Positions 26,755-35,585 of a stretch of DNA of 64,000 nucleotides are shown here, one piece after another. Location: NCBI GenBank assembly GCA_900544765.1, contig UQWI01000008.1, forward strand, positions 75,804 to 139,803, read 5' to 3'. Positions within the stretch are counted from its first letter, which is position 1, and every line of letters starts with the position of its first letter. The DNA comes from an uncultured Eubacteriales bacterium. GTDB lineage: Bacteria; Bacillota; Clostridia; Oscillospirales; Oscillospiraceae. The notes below the pieces were generated by a model. The model was not told the origin of the DNA and searched no databases. It was given only the letters and a program-made list of their open reading frames with translations. A program made the position numbers and the translations under genes.

Positions 26755-28014
26755 ATGGACAACACTCTCGGCATATACATCCACATACCGTTCTGCGTCT
26801 CGAAGTGCTCGTACTGCGACTTCTACTCGCTCGCCGGGTGCGACAGGCTGATGCCGAAGTACCAGGACGCGCTCGTGGAGCACATACGCGAGAGCTATTC
26901 GGCGTTCAAGGGCCGGTATATCGACACCGTGTACTTTGGCGGCGGAACGCCCAGCTACTATGGAGCCAAGCGCCTGCTCGAGCTCTGGGATGAGCTCAAG
27001 GGCAGCGGCAGCGTGCTCAAGGACTGCGAGGTCACGGTGGAGGTCAACCCCGACAGCGCCTCGTTCCGAGAGCTCGCCAAGCTCAGGAAAGAGGGTTTCA
27101 ACCGCCTCTCCATGGGCGTGCAGAGCGCGAACAACGACATACTCAAGCTCATAGGCCGCCGCCACAACTGGAAGCAGGCCGAGCTCGCCATGACAGCCGC
27201 GCGTGAGGCCGGGTTCGACAACGTCAGCGTCGACCTCATCTACGGCCTGCCCAGCCAGACCAAGGGCGACTGGGCCGACACGCTCATGCGGGTTATAGAG
27301 CTCAGGCCCGAGCACATAAGCTGCTACGGCCTGACGCTCGAGCCGGGTACGCCGATGTACGAGCGCTATCTGGGCTCTCCCATACTGCCCAGCGACGACG
27401 AACAGGCGGACATGTATCTCTATGCCGTCGATACCCTGGAGCACTACGGCTACAGGCAGTACGAGATATCCAACTTCGCCGTGCCGGGCTACGAGTCCAG
27501 GCACAACATGCGCTATTGGCGTCTGGGAGAATACCTGGGCTTCGGCGCGGGCGCCCACTCCTGTATGGACGGCGCGAGGTTTTCCTATGTGCGCGACGCC
27601 GACCAGTACATTGTAGGCGTACTGCGCGACCAGAACATCGTCGACGAGTACAGCCCCATCACCAATGTCGAGCGCGGCAGCGAGTACATCATGCTCGGCA
27701 TGCGCACCGCTATGGGCGTCGAGGCAGAGGAGTACACCCAGCATTACCGCGCCGACTTCGCGCCTATAGAAAAGACATTGCGCGTGTTCGCGGAAAAGGG
27801 CTGGGCCGTCTGCGATGAAGGCCACTGGCACTTCACGCCGCAGGGGTTCCTGCTGTCCAACCTGCTCATAGGCGCGCTCCTGGAGGCGCAGAGCGGGACG
27901 CGCGTGGCGGTCAATCCCTGGATGAAGCCCGCCTTCGAGGCCGAGGAAAAGACCACCCTGCCCAAGGGCGACGAGGAGCTCTTCCGTGATCAGTATCTCA
28001 AACACGGCAAATAA
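26755..28014 (+). CDS. hemW: Radical SAM heme chaperone HemW
   Basis: Radical SAM protein of the coproporphyrinogen-oxidase-like family; HemW members bind heme and pass it to client proteins rather than making it. The 419-residue protein begins IYIHIPFCVSKCSYCDFYS with the CxxxCxxC cluster motif at residues about 14-21, then GGGTPSYY and the C-terminal HemN domain (LRYWRLGEYLGFGAGAHS-like region). Two ATGs compete: 26749 has AAGGAG only 2 bases away, 26755 has it 8 bases away, so the latter is chosen. A still longer open frame upstream lacks signals. Confidence 0.92.
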   Translation: MDNTLGIYIHIPFCVSKCSYCDFYSLAGCDRLMPKYQDALVEHIRESYSAFKGRYIDTVYFGGGTPSYYGAKRLLELWDELKGSGSVLKDCEVTVEVNPDSASFRELAKLRKEGFNRLSMGVQSANNDILKLIGRRHNWKQAELAMTAAREAGFDNVSVDLIYGLPSQTKGDWADTLMRVIELRPEHISCYGLTLEPGTPMYERYLGSPILPSDDEQADMYLYAVDTLEHYGYRQYEISNFAVPGYESRHNMRYWRLGEYLGFGAGAHSCMDGARFSYVRDADQYIVGVLRDQNIVDEYSPITNVERGSEYIMLGMRTAMGVEAEEYTQHYRADFAPIEKTLRVFAEKGWAVCDEGHWHFTPQGFLLSNLLIGALLEAQSGTRVAVNPWMKPAFEAEEKTTLPKGDEELFRDQYLKHGK

Positions 28015-28035
28015 GTGGAATAAGGACTAATTGAC

Positions 28036-29937
28036 ATGAAACTGTTTGGCAACGCCGGCCGCCCCAGGGTGGGCCGGAACACAGAGAGCTTTGAGCCCAT
28101 AAGCGATGCTAAGGCCGAAAAGGCCAGGGCGCAGGCGCGCAAAAAGGCCGACAGTGCCCGCACAAAGGCGTACAGGGAGTACGAGAAATCCTCCGCCTCC
28201 GGGAACAGGCGCGCGGCGCAGCCCAGGCAGGCCGCCGCTGCGTCAAAACCGACCGCGTCCAGGTCGGAACAGGACACGGGCCGCAGGAAGCCCGACAGGC
28301 GGGGCAACGGAGCTAAGAGGGCTGTTATTATAACGGTCTGCGTACTGGCCGTCATTTTTGCCGGGATAACAGGTTTCGCCTTCTATGTGTCGGGTACAGA
28401 TACGATATACCCCAACGTGAGCATCGGAGGGGTGGACTTGGGAGGGCTCACCGTGAGCGAGGCGGCCTACGAGCTGTCCACCAGCGACTGGGCGGCAGAG
28501 GACGAGAGCGTTTCAGTCGCCCTGCCCATGGAGCGCACCCTGACCGTCACCGCCGCCGAGGCGGGAGCGTCTGTAACAGCGGAGCAGGCGGCTCAGACGG
28601 CGTATGATTACTGCCACGACGGGAACATCTTCTCCTGCCTCGTCAGATACATAGGATGTCTGACCTCCGGCGGCAGCGTTGATGTGGAGATTGACGTCGA
28701 CGAGGCCGCGGTGAACTCCATTGTGCAGGCCGAAGTCAGCGATATACTCAACGACCTCCAGACCTCCGGCGTGGAGGTGGACGAGGACGAGGGCGTCATA
28801 CGCGTCGTCAAGGGCGCTTCGAGCGTCGGCATAGATGTCGAGGAGCTCACACAGCTTATCTGCTCCGCCCTGGCCGAGAGACGCTACGGTGCGCTCGACT
28901 ACGAGCCGGAGGCCGCGGAGGGAGAGAAGCTGGATGTGCAGAGCCTGCACGAAACAGTTTACCGCGAGCCTGTGGACGCATATTACGACCCGGAGACCGG
29001 CGAGGTGGTGCCGTCCGTCACAGGAGTGGACTTTGATACCGCCGAGGCGGAGCGGCTCTGGAACGCCGCCGGTGCGGGCGATGTGGTGGAGATCCCGGCG
29101 GAGATAACAGAGCCGGAGTATACCACTGAGAAGTACGAGGAGATGCTGTTCGCGGATGACTTCGGAGACCCCGTAACCACCAGCCTCTCCGGCAGCACAG
29201 CCAACCGTATAAATAATGTGCAGCTGGCTGCAAACTCCATAAACGGCGTGGTTCTCATGCCGGGCGAGCAGTTTGATTACAACGAGTGCCTTGGCGAGCG
29301 CACCACGGAGCGCGGCTATAAGGCTGCAGGCGCCTACTCCGGCGGACAGGTGGTGCAGGAGGTCGGCGGCGGAATCTGTCAGGTTTCCAGTACGCTGTAT
29401 TACGCGGCGCTGCTTGCAAACCTCCAGATAGACGTGCGCTCCTGCCATTACTTCCCGGTGGGCTACCTGCCTGCGGGACTGGACGCCACGGTGAGCTGGG
29501 GCGGGCCTGAGTTCCGGTTCACGAACAACACCGACTGGCCGATAAAGATAGAGGCCAGCGTGGACACCGCCGCCAACACCGTTACGGTACACATTGTCGG
29601 TACAAACGTCGACGGCACCTACGTCAAGATGGAGAGCGGCGTTACCGGGTACATTTACACCAACAGCGAGTACCCCGAGGTGGCCACTGGCTACAAGGCC
29701 GAGAGTTACCGCTGCGTGTACTCCGCCGACGGAACGCTGCTCAGCCGTACCCACGAGGCCAGCAGCACCTATCACTATCATGAGGAGGACATAGTCTACC
29801 CGACGCCGACTCCCGAGCCCACCCCGATGCCGAGCGAAGAGCCCGTCTCCGGCGGGGACGCCACTCCGCCTGCCGAGCCCACAGAAGCGGTGGGCAACGT
29901 GTACGAGGATGGAGAGGGATACTACTTCGAGCACTGA
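28036..29937 (+). CDS. VanW-family membrane-anchored protein with peptidoglycan-binding-like domains
   Basis: A 633-residue envelope protein. Residues 1-95 are a basic cytoplasmic tail rich in Lys/Arg/Ala, then one transmembrane helix (AVIITVCVLAVIFAGITGFA), tandem PG_binding_4-like segments (about residues 130-350) and a VanW domain with GEQFDYNECLGERT and GGGICQVSSTLYYAAL near residues 415-460. The C-terminus is a Thr/Pro-rich tail. VanW accompanies vancomycin-resistance genes in some enterococci but is a general Firmicute envelope domain with no proven role. It follows hemW by 21 bases and ends at a strong terminator. Confidence 0.88.
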   Translation: MKLFGNAGRPRVGRNTESFEPISDAKAEKARAQARKKADSARTKAYREYEKSSASGNRRAAQPRQAAAASKPTASRSEQDTGRRKPDRRGNGAKRAVIITVCVLAVIFAGITGFAFYVSGTDTIYPNVSIGGVDLGGLTVSEAAYELSTSDWAAEDESVSVALPMERTLTVTAAEAGASVTAEQAAQTAYDYCHDGNIFSCLVRYIGCLTSGGSVDVEIDVDEAAVNSIVQAEVSDILNDLQTSGVEVDEDEGVIRVVKGASSVGIDVEELTQLICSALAERRYGALDYEPEAAEGEKLDVQSLHETVYREPVDAYYDPETGEVVPSVTGVDFDTAEAERLWNAAGAGDVVEIPAEITEPEYTTEKYEEMLFADDFGDPVTTSLSGSTANRINNVQLAANSINGVVLMPGEQFDYNECLGERTTERGYKAAGAYSGGQVVQEVGGGICQVSSTLYYAALLANLQIDVRSCHYFPVGYLPAGLDATVSWGGPEFRFTNNTDWPIKIEASVDTAANTVTVHIVGTNVDGTYVKMESGVTGYIYTNSEYPEVATGYKAESYRCVYSADGTLLSRTHEASSTYHYHEEDIVYPTPTPEPTPMPSEEPVSGGDATPPAEPTEAVGNVYEDGEGYYFEH

Positions 29938-29942
29938 TAAAA

Positions 29943-29966
29943 AGCCCCCGTACAGGGGGCTTTTTT
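29943..29966 (+). terminator. Rho-independent terminator after the VanW gene
   Basis: A short C/G stem (29944-29949 with 29955-29960) is followed by six T. It lies 6 bases after the stop. Confidence 0.92.
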
Positions 29967-29999
29967 ACGTCTCATGGCGCCAAAATGCGCTCTCAATGC

Positions 30000-30028
30000 T
30001 TGACGAGCGGCGCGGAATGTTATACTAT
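30000..30028 (+). promoter_or_regulatory. Promoter of metG
   Basis: TTGACG (30000-30005) with a -10 at TATACT (30021-30026, spacer 15) or TACTAT (30023-30028, spacer 17). No T-box leader could be recognised in the remaining 55 bases before the start codon. Confidence 0.65.
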
Positions 30029-30083
30029 TAAAGACTGGAAAAGCCAATAACCCGGTATGGGAGAAAATAACGGAGGTATCGCA

Positions 30084-32051
30084 ATGAGCGAGAAAGGCAC
30101 ATTCTATATCACAACACCCATCTATTACCCGTCGGACAAGCTGCACATAGGCCACACCTACTGCACCGTTGCGACGGACACGATAGCCAGGTACAAGCGC
30201 ATGTGCGGTTACGACGTTATGTTCCTCACCGGCACCGACGAGCACGGCCAGAAGATAGAGGAGAAGGCCAAAGCCGCAGGCGTGACCCCTCAGGAGTACG
30301 TCGACAAGATAGTCGAGGGTAAGGGCGGAGTGCTCGACCTCTGGAAGCTGATGAACATATCCAACGACCGCTTCATCCGCACCACCGACGACTACCACGT
30401 CGAGGCGGTACAGCGTATATTCAAGAAGATGTACGACAACGGCGACATCTACAAGGGCAAGTACTCCGGCATGTACTGCACCCCCTGCGAGAGCTTCTGG
30501 ACGGAGAGCCAGCTTGTCGACGGCAAGTGCCCCGACTGCGGCCGCCCCGTGCAGTACGCCGAGGAGGAGGCCTATTTCTTCAAGCTCAGCAAGTACGCCG
30601 AGCCCGTGCGCGAGCTGCTGCTCTCCGGCACCTTCCTTGAGCCCGCCAGCCGCGTAAACGAGATGATAAAGAACTTCATCGACCCCGGCCTCGAGGACCT
30701 CTGCGTGTCCCGCACGAGCTTTAAATGGGGCATCCCGGTCGACTTTGACCCGGGCCACGTCGTGTACGTCTGGGTCGACGCCCTCTTTAACTACATGACC
30801 GCGCTCGGCTACATGAACGACAAGCGCGACGGCCTCGACAGGTACTGGCCCGCAGACGTGCACATGGTCGGCAAGGAGATAGTCCGTTTCCACTCCATAA
30901 TCTGGCCCGCCATGCTCATGAGCGTGGGCGCGCCCCTGCCCAAGAAGGTCTTTGGCCACGGCTGGCTGCTGCTTGGCGGCGGCAAGATGTCGAAGTCCAA
31001 GGGCAACGTCGTCGACCCCTACATCCTCGCCGGACGCTTCGGAGTGGACGCCCTGCGCTACTTCCTCATGCGCGAGTTCCCGCTCGGCTCCGACGGCAAC
31101 TTCTCCAACGAGCTGCTCATCTCCCGCATAAACTCCGACCTCGCCAACGACTACGGCAACCTGCTCAGCCGCACCGTCGCCATGGTGGTCAAGTACTTTG
31201 GCGGCACCCTGCCGACCGAGCGCCGGAGCGAGGACGTAGACTGTGAGCTCAACACCATGGCCGGCGAGCTGCGCGGCAAGTATGAGAAGCTGATGGACAC
31301 TTTCCAGACGCAGACGGCGCTCGAAGAGGTGTTCAAGGTCGTTTCCCGCGCGAACAAGTATATAGACGAGACCGCCCCCTGGGTGCTCGCCAAGGACGAG
31401 GCCAATAAGCCGCGCCTCGCCGCCGTCATGTACAACCTGCTCGAGGCGCTGCGCATCTGCACCCAGCTGTTGACCCCCTTCATGCCCGACAGCTGCGCCA
31501 AGGCCGCCGACCAGATAGGCGTACCCGCGGAGCTGCGCACCTGGGACGCCGCCGGCGAGTGGGGCGTCCTGCCTGAGAACGTCACCGTCTGCAAGGGCGA
31601 CACGCTCTTCCCGCGCATCGACATGGACAAGGAGCTCGCCGAGCTCGAGAAGCTCGAGGAAGAGGCCCGCAGGGCCAGCCTGCCCGCCATCGAGCTGGAG
31701 CCCCAGCTGGAGGAGAAGGTCGACTTCGACACCTTCTGCAAGAGCGACTTCCGCGTTGTGAAGGTCAAGGAGTGCGAGGCCGTGAAAAAGTCCGACAAGC
31801 TGCTGCGCTTCACCCTCGACGACGGCACCGGCGTCGACCGCCAGATACTCTCCGGTATCCACAAGTGGTACAAGCCAGAGGACCTTGTCGGCAAGACCCT
31901 CGTCGCCATTGTCAACCTGCCTCCGCGCAAGATGATGGGCCTTGAGTCAAACGGCATGCTCATATCCGCCGTCCACAAGGAGAAGGGCGAGGAAGCCCTG
32001 CACCTGCTCATGCTAGACGACAGCATCCCTGCCGGAGCCAAGCTCTGCTGA
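30084..32051 (+). CDS. metG: Methionyl-tRNA synthetase with C-terminal tRNA-binding domain
   Basis: Charges tRNA-Met with methionine. The 655-residue class I enzyme has the HIGH motif in SDKLHIGHTYCT (about residue 20), the zinc/knuckle region CTPCESFWTESQLVDG-CPDCG, the KMSKS loop as GGGKMSKSKGN near residue 305, an anticodon-binding helical domain, and a C-terminal OB-fold (FDTFCKSDFRVVKVKECEAV onward) that aids tRNA binding and dimerisation. ATG 30084 has GGAGG 7 bases upstream, unlike the earlier in-frame ATG at 30057. Single-gene unit between promoter and terminator. Confidence 0.98.
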   Translation: MSEKGTFYITTPIYYPSDKLHIGHTYCTVATDTIARYKRMCGYDVMFLTGTDEHGQKIEEKAKAAGVTPQEYVDKIVEGKGGVLDLWKLMNISNDRFIRTTDDYHVEAVQRIFKKMYDNGDIYKGKYSGMYCTPCESFWTESQLVDGKCPDCGRPVQYAEEEAYFFKLSKYAEPVRELLLSGTFLEPASRVNEMIKNFIDPGLEDLCVSRTSFKWGIPVDFDPGHVVYVWVDALFNYMTALGYMNDKRDGLDRYWPADVHMVGKEIVRFHSIIWPAMLMSVGAPLPKKVFGHGWLLLGGGKMSKSKGNVVDPYILAGRFGVDALRYFLMREFPLGSDGNFSNELLISRINSDLANDYGNLLSRTVAMVVKYFGGTLPTERRSEDVDCELNTMAGELRGKYEKLMDTFQTQTALEEVFKVVSRANKYIDETAPWVLAKDEANKPRLAAVMYNLLEALRICTQLLTPFMPDSCAKAADQIGVPAELRTWDAAGEWGVLPENVTVCKGDTLFPRIDMDKELAELEKLEEEARRASLPAIELEPQLEEKVDFDTFCKSDFRVVKVKECEAVKKSDKLLRFTLDDGTGVDRQILSGIHKWYKPEDLVGKTLVAIVNLPPRKMMGLESNGMLISAVHKEKGEEALHLLMLDDSIPAGAKLC

Positions 32052-32068
32052 GGGCGCAAATAGAAGGC

Positions 32069-32103
32069 AAAACTCCACCGGCTCAGCGCCGGTGGAGTTT
32101 TTT
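32069..32103 (+). terminator. Rho-independent terminator after metG
   Basis: A 13-bp stem (32070-32082 with 32088-32100, loop of 5) with a run of T at its 3' end. Confidence 0.93.
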
Positions 32104-32149
32104 GCGGCAGGCATCCGGGGCCTTGGGGAACGCGCTTTGGTTTATGGGC

Positions 32150-32178
32150 TTGTACTTTGACTTGAGCTGTGGTAGTAT
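32150..32178 (+). promoter_or_regulatory. Promoter of the PPC-domain gene
   Basis: TTGTAC (32150-32155), 17-base spacer, TAGTAT (32173-32178), 29 bases before the start codon. Confidence 0.6.
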
Positions 32179-32207
32179 TGAAAAAAGCTCAATGGGAGGT
32201 TTTAATC

Positions 32208-32633
32208 ATGGAATACAGACGTTTCGGGGACAAGATAGTCGTGCGTATAGACAAGGGCGAAGAGCTCTGCGCCGCGCTGCTCGAGCTCGCGGAGAAAGAG
32301 AACATCCGCATGGCGGGAGTGACAGGCATCGGCGCCAGCGATGACGTGACCCTCGGCGTGTTCGACACCGGTACGAAGGTGTATAACAAGACGCGCTTTA
32401 ACGCGACGGCCTATGAGCTGGGCAGCGTGACCGGCAACCTCAGCCGCCAGGACGGCAAGCCGTATCTGCACCTGCACGCCGTCATAGGCAGCCCCGCCAA
32501 GGGAGAGTGCCACGCCGGACACCTCAACGCCGCGGTCATCAGCGCGACCTGCGAGCTGGTGATAGACGTCATCGACGGCGAGGTGGGCAGGAAGTTCTCC
32601 GACGATATCGGCCTCAACCTCTACGAGTTCTGA
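32208..32633 (+). CDS. PPC/DUF296-domain protein
   Basis: A 141-residue cytoplasmic protein consisting of one PPC (DUF296) domain, a small alpha/beta fold that forms trimers. The conserved PYLHLHAVIGS motif (two histidines that bind metal in solved members) and the GECHAGHL segment are present. In plants the domain is attached to AT-hooks; bacterial single-domain forms lack the hook and have no established role. ATG 32208 has GGGAGG upstream; an earlier in-frame ATG at 32169 lies within the promoter. Single-gene unit. Confidence 0.88.
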   Translation: MEYRRFGDKIVVRIDKGEELCAALLELAEKENIRMAGVTGIGASDDVTLGVFDTGTKVYNKTRFNATAYELGSVTGNLSRQDGKPYLHLHAVIGSPAKGECHAGHLNAAVISATCELVIDVIDGEVGRKFSDDIGLNLYEF

Positions 32634-32640
32634 GCATAAG

Positions 32641-32667
32641 CGCCCGGGAGTATTCCCGGGCGTTTTT
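32641..32667 (+). terminator. Rho-independent terminator after the PPC gene
   Basis: A 9-bp stem starting at 32641 (CGCCCGGGA and its complement) followed by TTTTT. Confidence 0.92.
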
Positions 32668-32868
32668 GCGTCCACGGCAGGTGCTGGAGGCCTGACGGCA
32701 TTCAACTGAAAAGCGGCGGCAAAGCCTCGGTGCCGCCGCGCTGACGCCTGCTGAATATACGCACATACACAACTCAAGCTGTGCTCCTGGTTATGTGCCG
32801 GGAGGTTTTCAAAAGGCCTGAGCTTGTCTAAAGCTCCGCTGGTGAAAAATCGGAAACGGCATATTGCG

Positions 32869-32897
32869 TTGACATGTGTAGACAAACTTGGTATAGT
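32869..32897 (+). promoter_or_regulatory. Sigma-A promoter of the VanX-like gene
   Basis: TTGACA (32869-32874), 17-base spacer, TATAGT (32892-32897), about 20 bases before the start. Confidence 0.85.
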
Positions 32898-32917
32898 GGC
32901 CGCAGGAGATGAGGTAT

Positions 32918-33772
32918 ATGAAGCGACTTCCTGTTTTGCTCGTAATTACACTGCTGCTGACCGGCTGCGGCGTGAACGAGGTTGACATAAATAATACGAT
33001 TCCGCCTGAGAATACAATAGACGTGAGGCCTGAAAACACAACAGCATCAACACCGGAGGCAGTATATGCGCCGGGTGATATGGTAAAAGCAGTTGACATA
33101 ATATCAAACATCTGTGTTGATACGCGCTACGCATCGGCCAACAACTTCACCGGAGAGGTGATGTATTCCTCAGCCGAGGTGTACCTGCGCTATTCCACCG
33201 CCTGCAAGCTGGCGCGCGTGCAGGAGCGCCTGAATGAGCAGGATCTGTCGCTGTGCATATGGGATGGATGGAGGCCGGTGGCGGCGCAGTTCGCGCTCTG
33301 GCGCGCAATGCCGGACGCCCGCTATGTCTCGAATCCCTTCAACGGCTTCAGCGGCCACTGCCGCGGGAATACAGTTGACATAACTTTGGTGACGCTCGAC
33401 GGTGAAGCCGTGGAAATGCCTACGGGCTTTGACGACTTCACGGCGATGGCCGACCGCGACTACTCGGATGTGAGCGCTGAAGCGGCGGAAAACGCGCGCC
33501 TGCTCGAGAGGGAGATGACCGCCGAGGGCTTTGAGCCCTACTTTGCCGAGTGGTGGCACTACACGGACAGCGACGAGTACGACATATGTGAGAGCCTTAC
33601 GCCCTTGAATGAAGTTGACATAACACAAGACACACTGCTCTATTCAGCGCCGGAGAAGAGCGCGGAAACGCTCGGCCTCGTCGCGGCGGGGGAGGAGGCA
33701 TATATCATAGACCGTCTGGACGCCTGGCTCCTGGTGCGCACGGAGTCGGGTTACGGCTATATCGCAGAGTGA
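32918..33772 (+). CDS. VanX-like D-Ala-D-Ala dipeptidase lipoprotein with SH3-like tail
   Basis: Predicted M15D zinc peptidase. The 284-residue protein has a lipobox (LLLTGCGVN), a Thr/Asn/Pro linker, and a VanX-type domain with the zinc ligands in FSGHCRGNTVDITL (His and Asp) and AEWWHYTD (His, with the preceding catalytic Glu). A C-terminal segment of about 60 residues (LLYSAPEKSAETLGLVAAGEE ... GYGYIAE) looks like an SH3b domain. Being outside the membrane it cannot empty the cytoplasmic D-Ala-D-Ala pool as VanX does; wall dipeptide scavenging is more likely. ATG 32918 is preferred over 32909 because of RBS spacing. Confidence 0.87.
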   Translation: MKRLPVLLVITLLLTGCGVNEVDINNTIPPENTIDVRPENTTASTPEAVYAPGDMVKAVDIISNICVDTRYASANNFTGEVMYSSAEVYLRYSTACKLARVQERLNEQDLSLCIWDGWRPVAAQFALWRAMPDARYVSNPFNGFSGHCRGNTVDITLVTLDGEAVEMPTGFDDFTAMADRDYSDVSAEAAENARLLEREMTAEGFEPYFAEWWHYTDSDEYDICESLTPLNEVDITQDTLLYSAPEKSAETLGLVAAGEEAYIIDRLDAWLLVRTESGYGYIAE

Positions 33773-33805
33773 AGAAGCCCCGCACGGGACGCGGGGCACA
33801 TAGAA

Positions 33806-33832
33806 AAGCCCGGACGCATTGCGTCCGGGCTT
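33806..33832. terminator. Bidirectional terminator between convergent genes
   Basis: A 12-bp stem (33806-33817 with 33821-33832, loop ATT) with T-rich flank on the plus strand and TTTT-rich flank on the minus strand. A second hairpin (33777-33797) precedes it. Confidence 0.82.
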
Positions 33833-33836
33833 CTTG

Positions 33837-35030
33837 TCAGCCGAAGCTGAAGTAGCTCTTCGGGTCGGTGGTGGCGCCGTTCACGCGCACCTCGAAGTGC
33901 AGGTGCGGGCCGGTGGAGTTGCCGGTGGAGCCGACGTAGCCTATCACCTGGCCCTGCGTTACGGTCGCGCCGTTCGAGACGGCGAAGGCGCTCATGTGCG
34001 CGTAGAGCGTGACGCGCCCGCCGCCGTGGTTTATCATGATATAGTTGCCGTAGCCGTTGCCGTTGTTTGGTATGACGGTGGCGACGCCGCTGTCCGCGGC
34101 CAGGATGGGAGTACCGCTCGGCGCGCCTATGTCCTCGCCGGCATGGAAGCGCATGTCGCCCCAGATGGGGTGGATACGCCAGCCGTAGGCGCTGCCGGGG
34201 CTGTAGCCGGGCAGGGGCCAGATGTATGTACCGGTGGAGGTGATGCTGTTGGCGGCCTCCTGGCGCTCCAGCTCGGCTATCATGTCCTGAATCTGGCTCT
34301 CAAGCTCCGCTTCGCGGGCGAGCTCGGCCTCGTAGGCCTCGCGGTCGGTCTCTATCTGCGCCTCGAGCTCCACTATGAGCTGCTGGGCGTGGGTTATCTG
34401 CTCTTCGAGCGCGGCCTGCTCATCCTCGAGCTCGGCCTGTTTGGCGTCGAGGTCGGTGAGCATACTCTCGTACTCGGCCTGGATGCGCTCCGAGTTTTCG
34501 CGCGCGGCGACGTACTCGTCATAGCTGCGCTGGTCGGCCTCCATTATTTCGCCTATCATGTCGAGATTGCTCAGAAGCTCGCCGAGGCTCTGGGAGCCGA
34601 AAAGCAGCGAGAGATAGGTGTAGCTGCCGTTTTCCTCCATCGCGCGCACATGGCGGCGGTAGGTGGCGAGCTGGTCGCTCTCGGCCTGGGTGGCCAACTC
34701 GACCTCCTGGGCCTTCTGCTCCACCAGGGAGGTGTAGAGGTCAACCTGCTCTTGGATGAGCTCTATCTCCTGGCGGTAGACTTCGTTCTGTTCGTCAAGG
34801 GCGGTCTTTTGCTCGAGCAGCGTGGCGTGTTCGCCCTCCAGCTGAGCCAGACCGGCCTCCATTTCCTCACGTTTGGCCTGCAGCTCCTCCTGCTGCTGTT
34901 CAAGCGCGTCTATCTGCGACTGTGTCACCGCGAACACGTCCGTGCCGGAAAGGCCGGGCAGCAGCGCCGCAGCTGTCAGTGTGACGGCCAGCGCCGCACT
35001 TGCGACGCGGAGTTTCCCGTGTTTTTTCAT
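33837..35030 (-). CDS. Secreted M23 peptidoglycan endopeptidase with N-terminal coiled coil (EnvC/NlpD-like)
   Basis: A 397-residue cell-wall hydrolase or hydrolase activator. It has a Sec signal peptide (about residues 1-34, cleavage after VFA), a coiled coil rich in Glu/Gln/Ala from about 38 to 255, and a C-terminal LytM/M23 domain. The zinc ligands are seen in RFHAGEDIGAPSG (His and Asp), and GPHLHFEVRVNG supplies the catalytic and third-ligand histidines, so the peptidase should be active, unlike degenerate EnvC. The start has GGAGGCAAGCT upstream. It is monocistronic, convergent with the VanX-like gene. Confidence 0.93.
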   Translation of the reverse strand: MKKHGKLRVASAALAVTLTAAALLPGLSGTDVFAVTQSQIDALEQQQEELQAKREEMEAGLAQLEGEHATLLEQKTALDEQNEVYRQEIELIQEQVDLYTSLVEQKAQEVELATQAESDQLATYRRHVRAMEENGSYTYLSLLFGSQSLGELLSNLDMIGEIMEADQRSYDEYVAARENSERIQAEYESMLTDLDAKQAELEDEQAALEEQITHAQQLIVELEAQIETDREAYEAELAREAELESQIQDMIAELERQEAANSITSTGTYIWPLPGYSPGSAYGWRIHPIWGDMRFHAGEDIGAPSGTPILAADSGVATVIPNNGNGYGNYIMINHGGGRVTLYAHMSAFAVSNGATVTQGQVIGYVGSTGNSTGPHLHFEVRVNGATTDPKSYFSFG

Positions 35031-35191
35031 AGCTTGCCTCCGTTGAGGGTATTATCAGCTTAACATAATACCACGTTTCGAGCTGATTTGCAAGTTAAAG
35101 CAGATATTGGCGCTCAGGAACGCACTGGCGAGCCCCGCTGTGCTTACGAGGTCGCGCCATGTTCGGCGCTTAACAAAAATTGAGCAGGGTA

Positions 35192-35220
35192 TTGAAAATT
35201 CAAACACTAGTGATTATAAT
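35192..35220 (+). promoter_or_regulatory. Promoter of padR-DUF1700
   Basis: TTGAAA (35192-35197), 17-base spacer, TATAAT (35215-35220). Confidence 0.8.
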
Positions 35221-35222
35221 TT

Positions 35223-35245
35223 AGTAGTCGACAAACGATGCTACT
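35223..35245 (+). promoter_or_regulatory. Candidate PadR operator
   Basis: An inverted repeat with arms AGTAG (35223-35227) and CTACT (35241-35245) immediately downstream of the -10 box and before the PadR start codon. PadR-type repressors often bind such dyads in their own promoters. Confidence 0.45.
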
Positions 35246-35264
35246 GTATAGGAGGAAAGGAAAT

Positions 35265-35585
35265 GTGAACGCACAGGTCAAGAAGGGCGTTTTGAAGCTC
35301 TGTGTGCTCGCGCTGCTGGAAGGGCGCGACTGGTATGGCTACGAGATAAGCGACTATCTGACGCGGCTGATAGACATAGCCGACGGCTCGGTGTATCCGC
35401 TGCTGCGCAAGATGAAGTCTGACGGGCTGCTTTCAACCTATCTTCAGGAGGAGAGCGGAGGGCCGCCGAGGAAGTACTACTCCCTGACCGGCCTCGGTCG
35501 GGAAACTTTGAAGGCCGAGAGGGAGGAGTATTTGTCCTTCTCGCACACAGTGAACAATTTGCTGGAGGGCAAAACAGATGACTAA
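35265..35585 (+). CDS. PadR-family transcriptional regulator
   Basis: A 106-residue winged-helix repressor. The PadR motif is evident: KGVLKLCVLALLEGRDWYGY near residues 6-25, SVYPLLRKMKSDGLL (recognition region), and RKYYSLTGLGRETL in the wing. Members of this short class sense membrane stress or drugs and regulate the neighbouring DUF1700 gene. The start is GTG 35265 (the ATG one base earlier is immediately followed by a stop in its frame); AGGAGG is 9 bases upstream. Its end overlaps the DUF1700 start by 8 bases, so the two are co-expressed and probably autoregulated. Confidence 0.93.
   Translation: MNAQVKKGVLKLCVLALLEGRDWYGYEISDYLTRLIDIADGSVYPLLRKMKSDGLLSTYLQEESGGPPRKYYSLTGLGRETLKAEREEYLSFSHTVNNLLEGKTDD

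Noticed and set aside
30029..30083. T-box riboswitch before metG
   Set aside because: Only about 55 bases lie between promoter and start codon, too short for a T-box, and no T-box core sequence is visible.
32918..33772. Vancomycin-resistance determinant
   Set aside because: No vanH, vanA-type ligase or VanRS genes are present, and the VanX-like protein carries a lipoprotein signal, so it does not act in the cytoplasm. VanW alone does not confer resistance.
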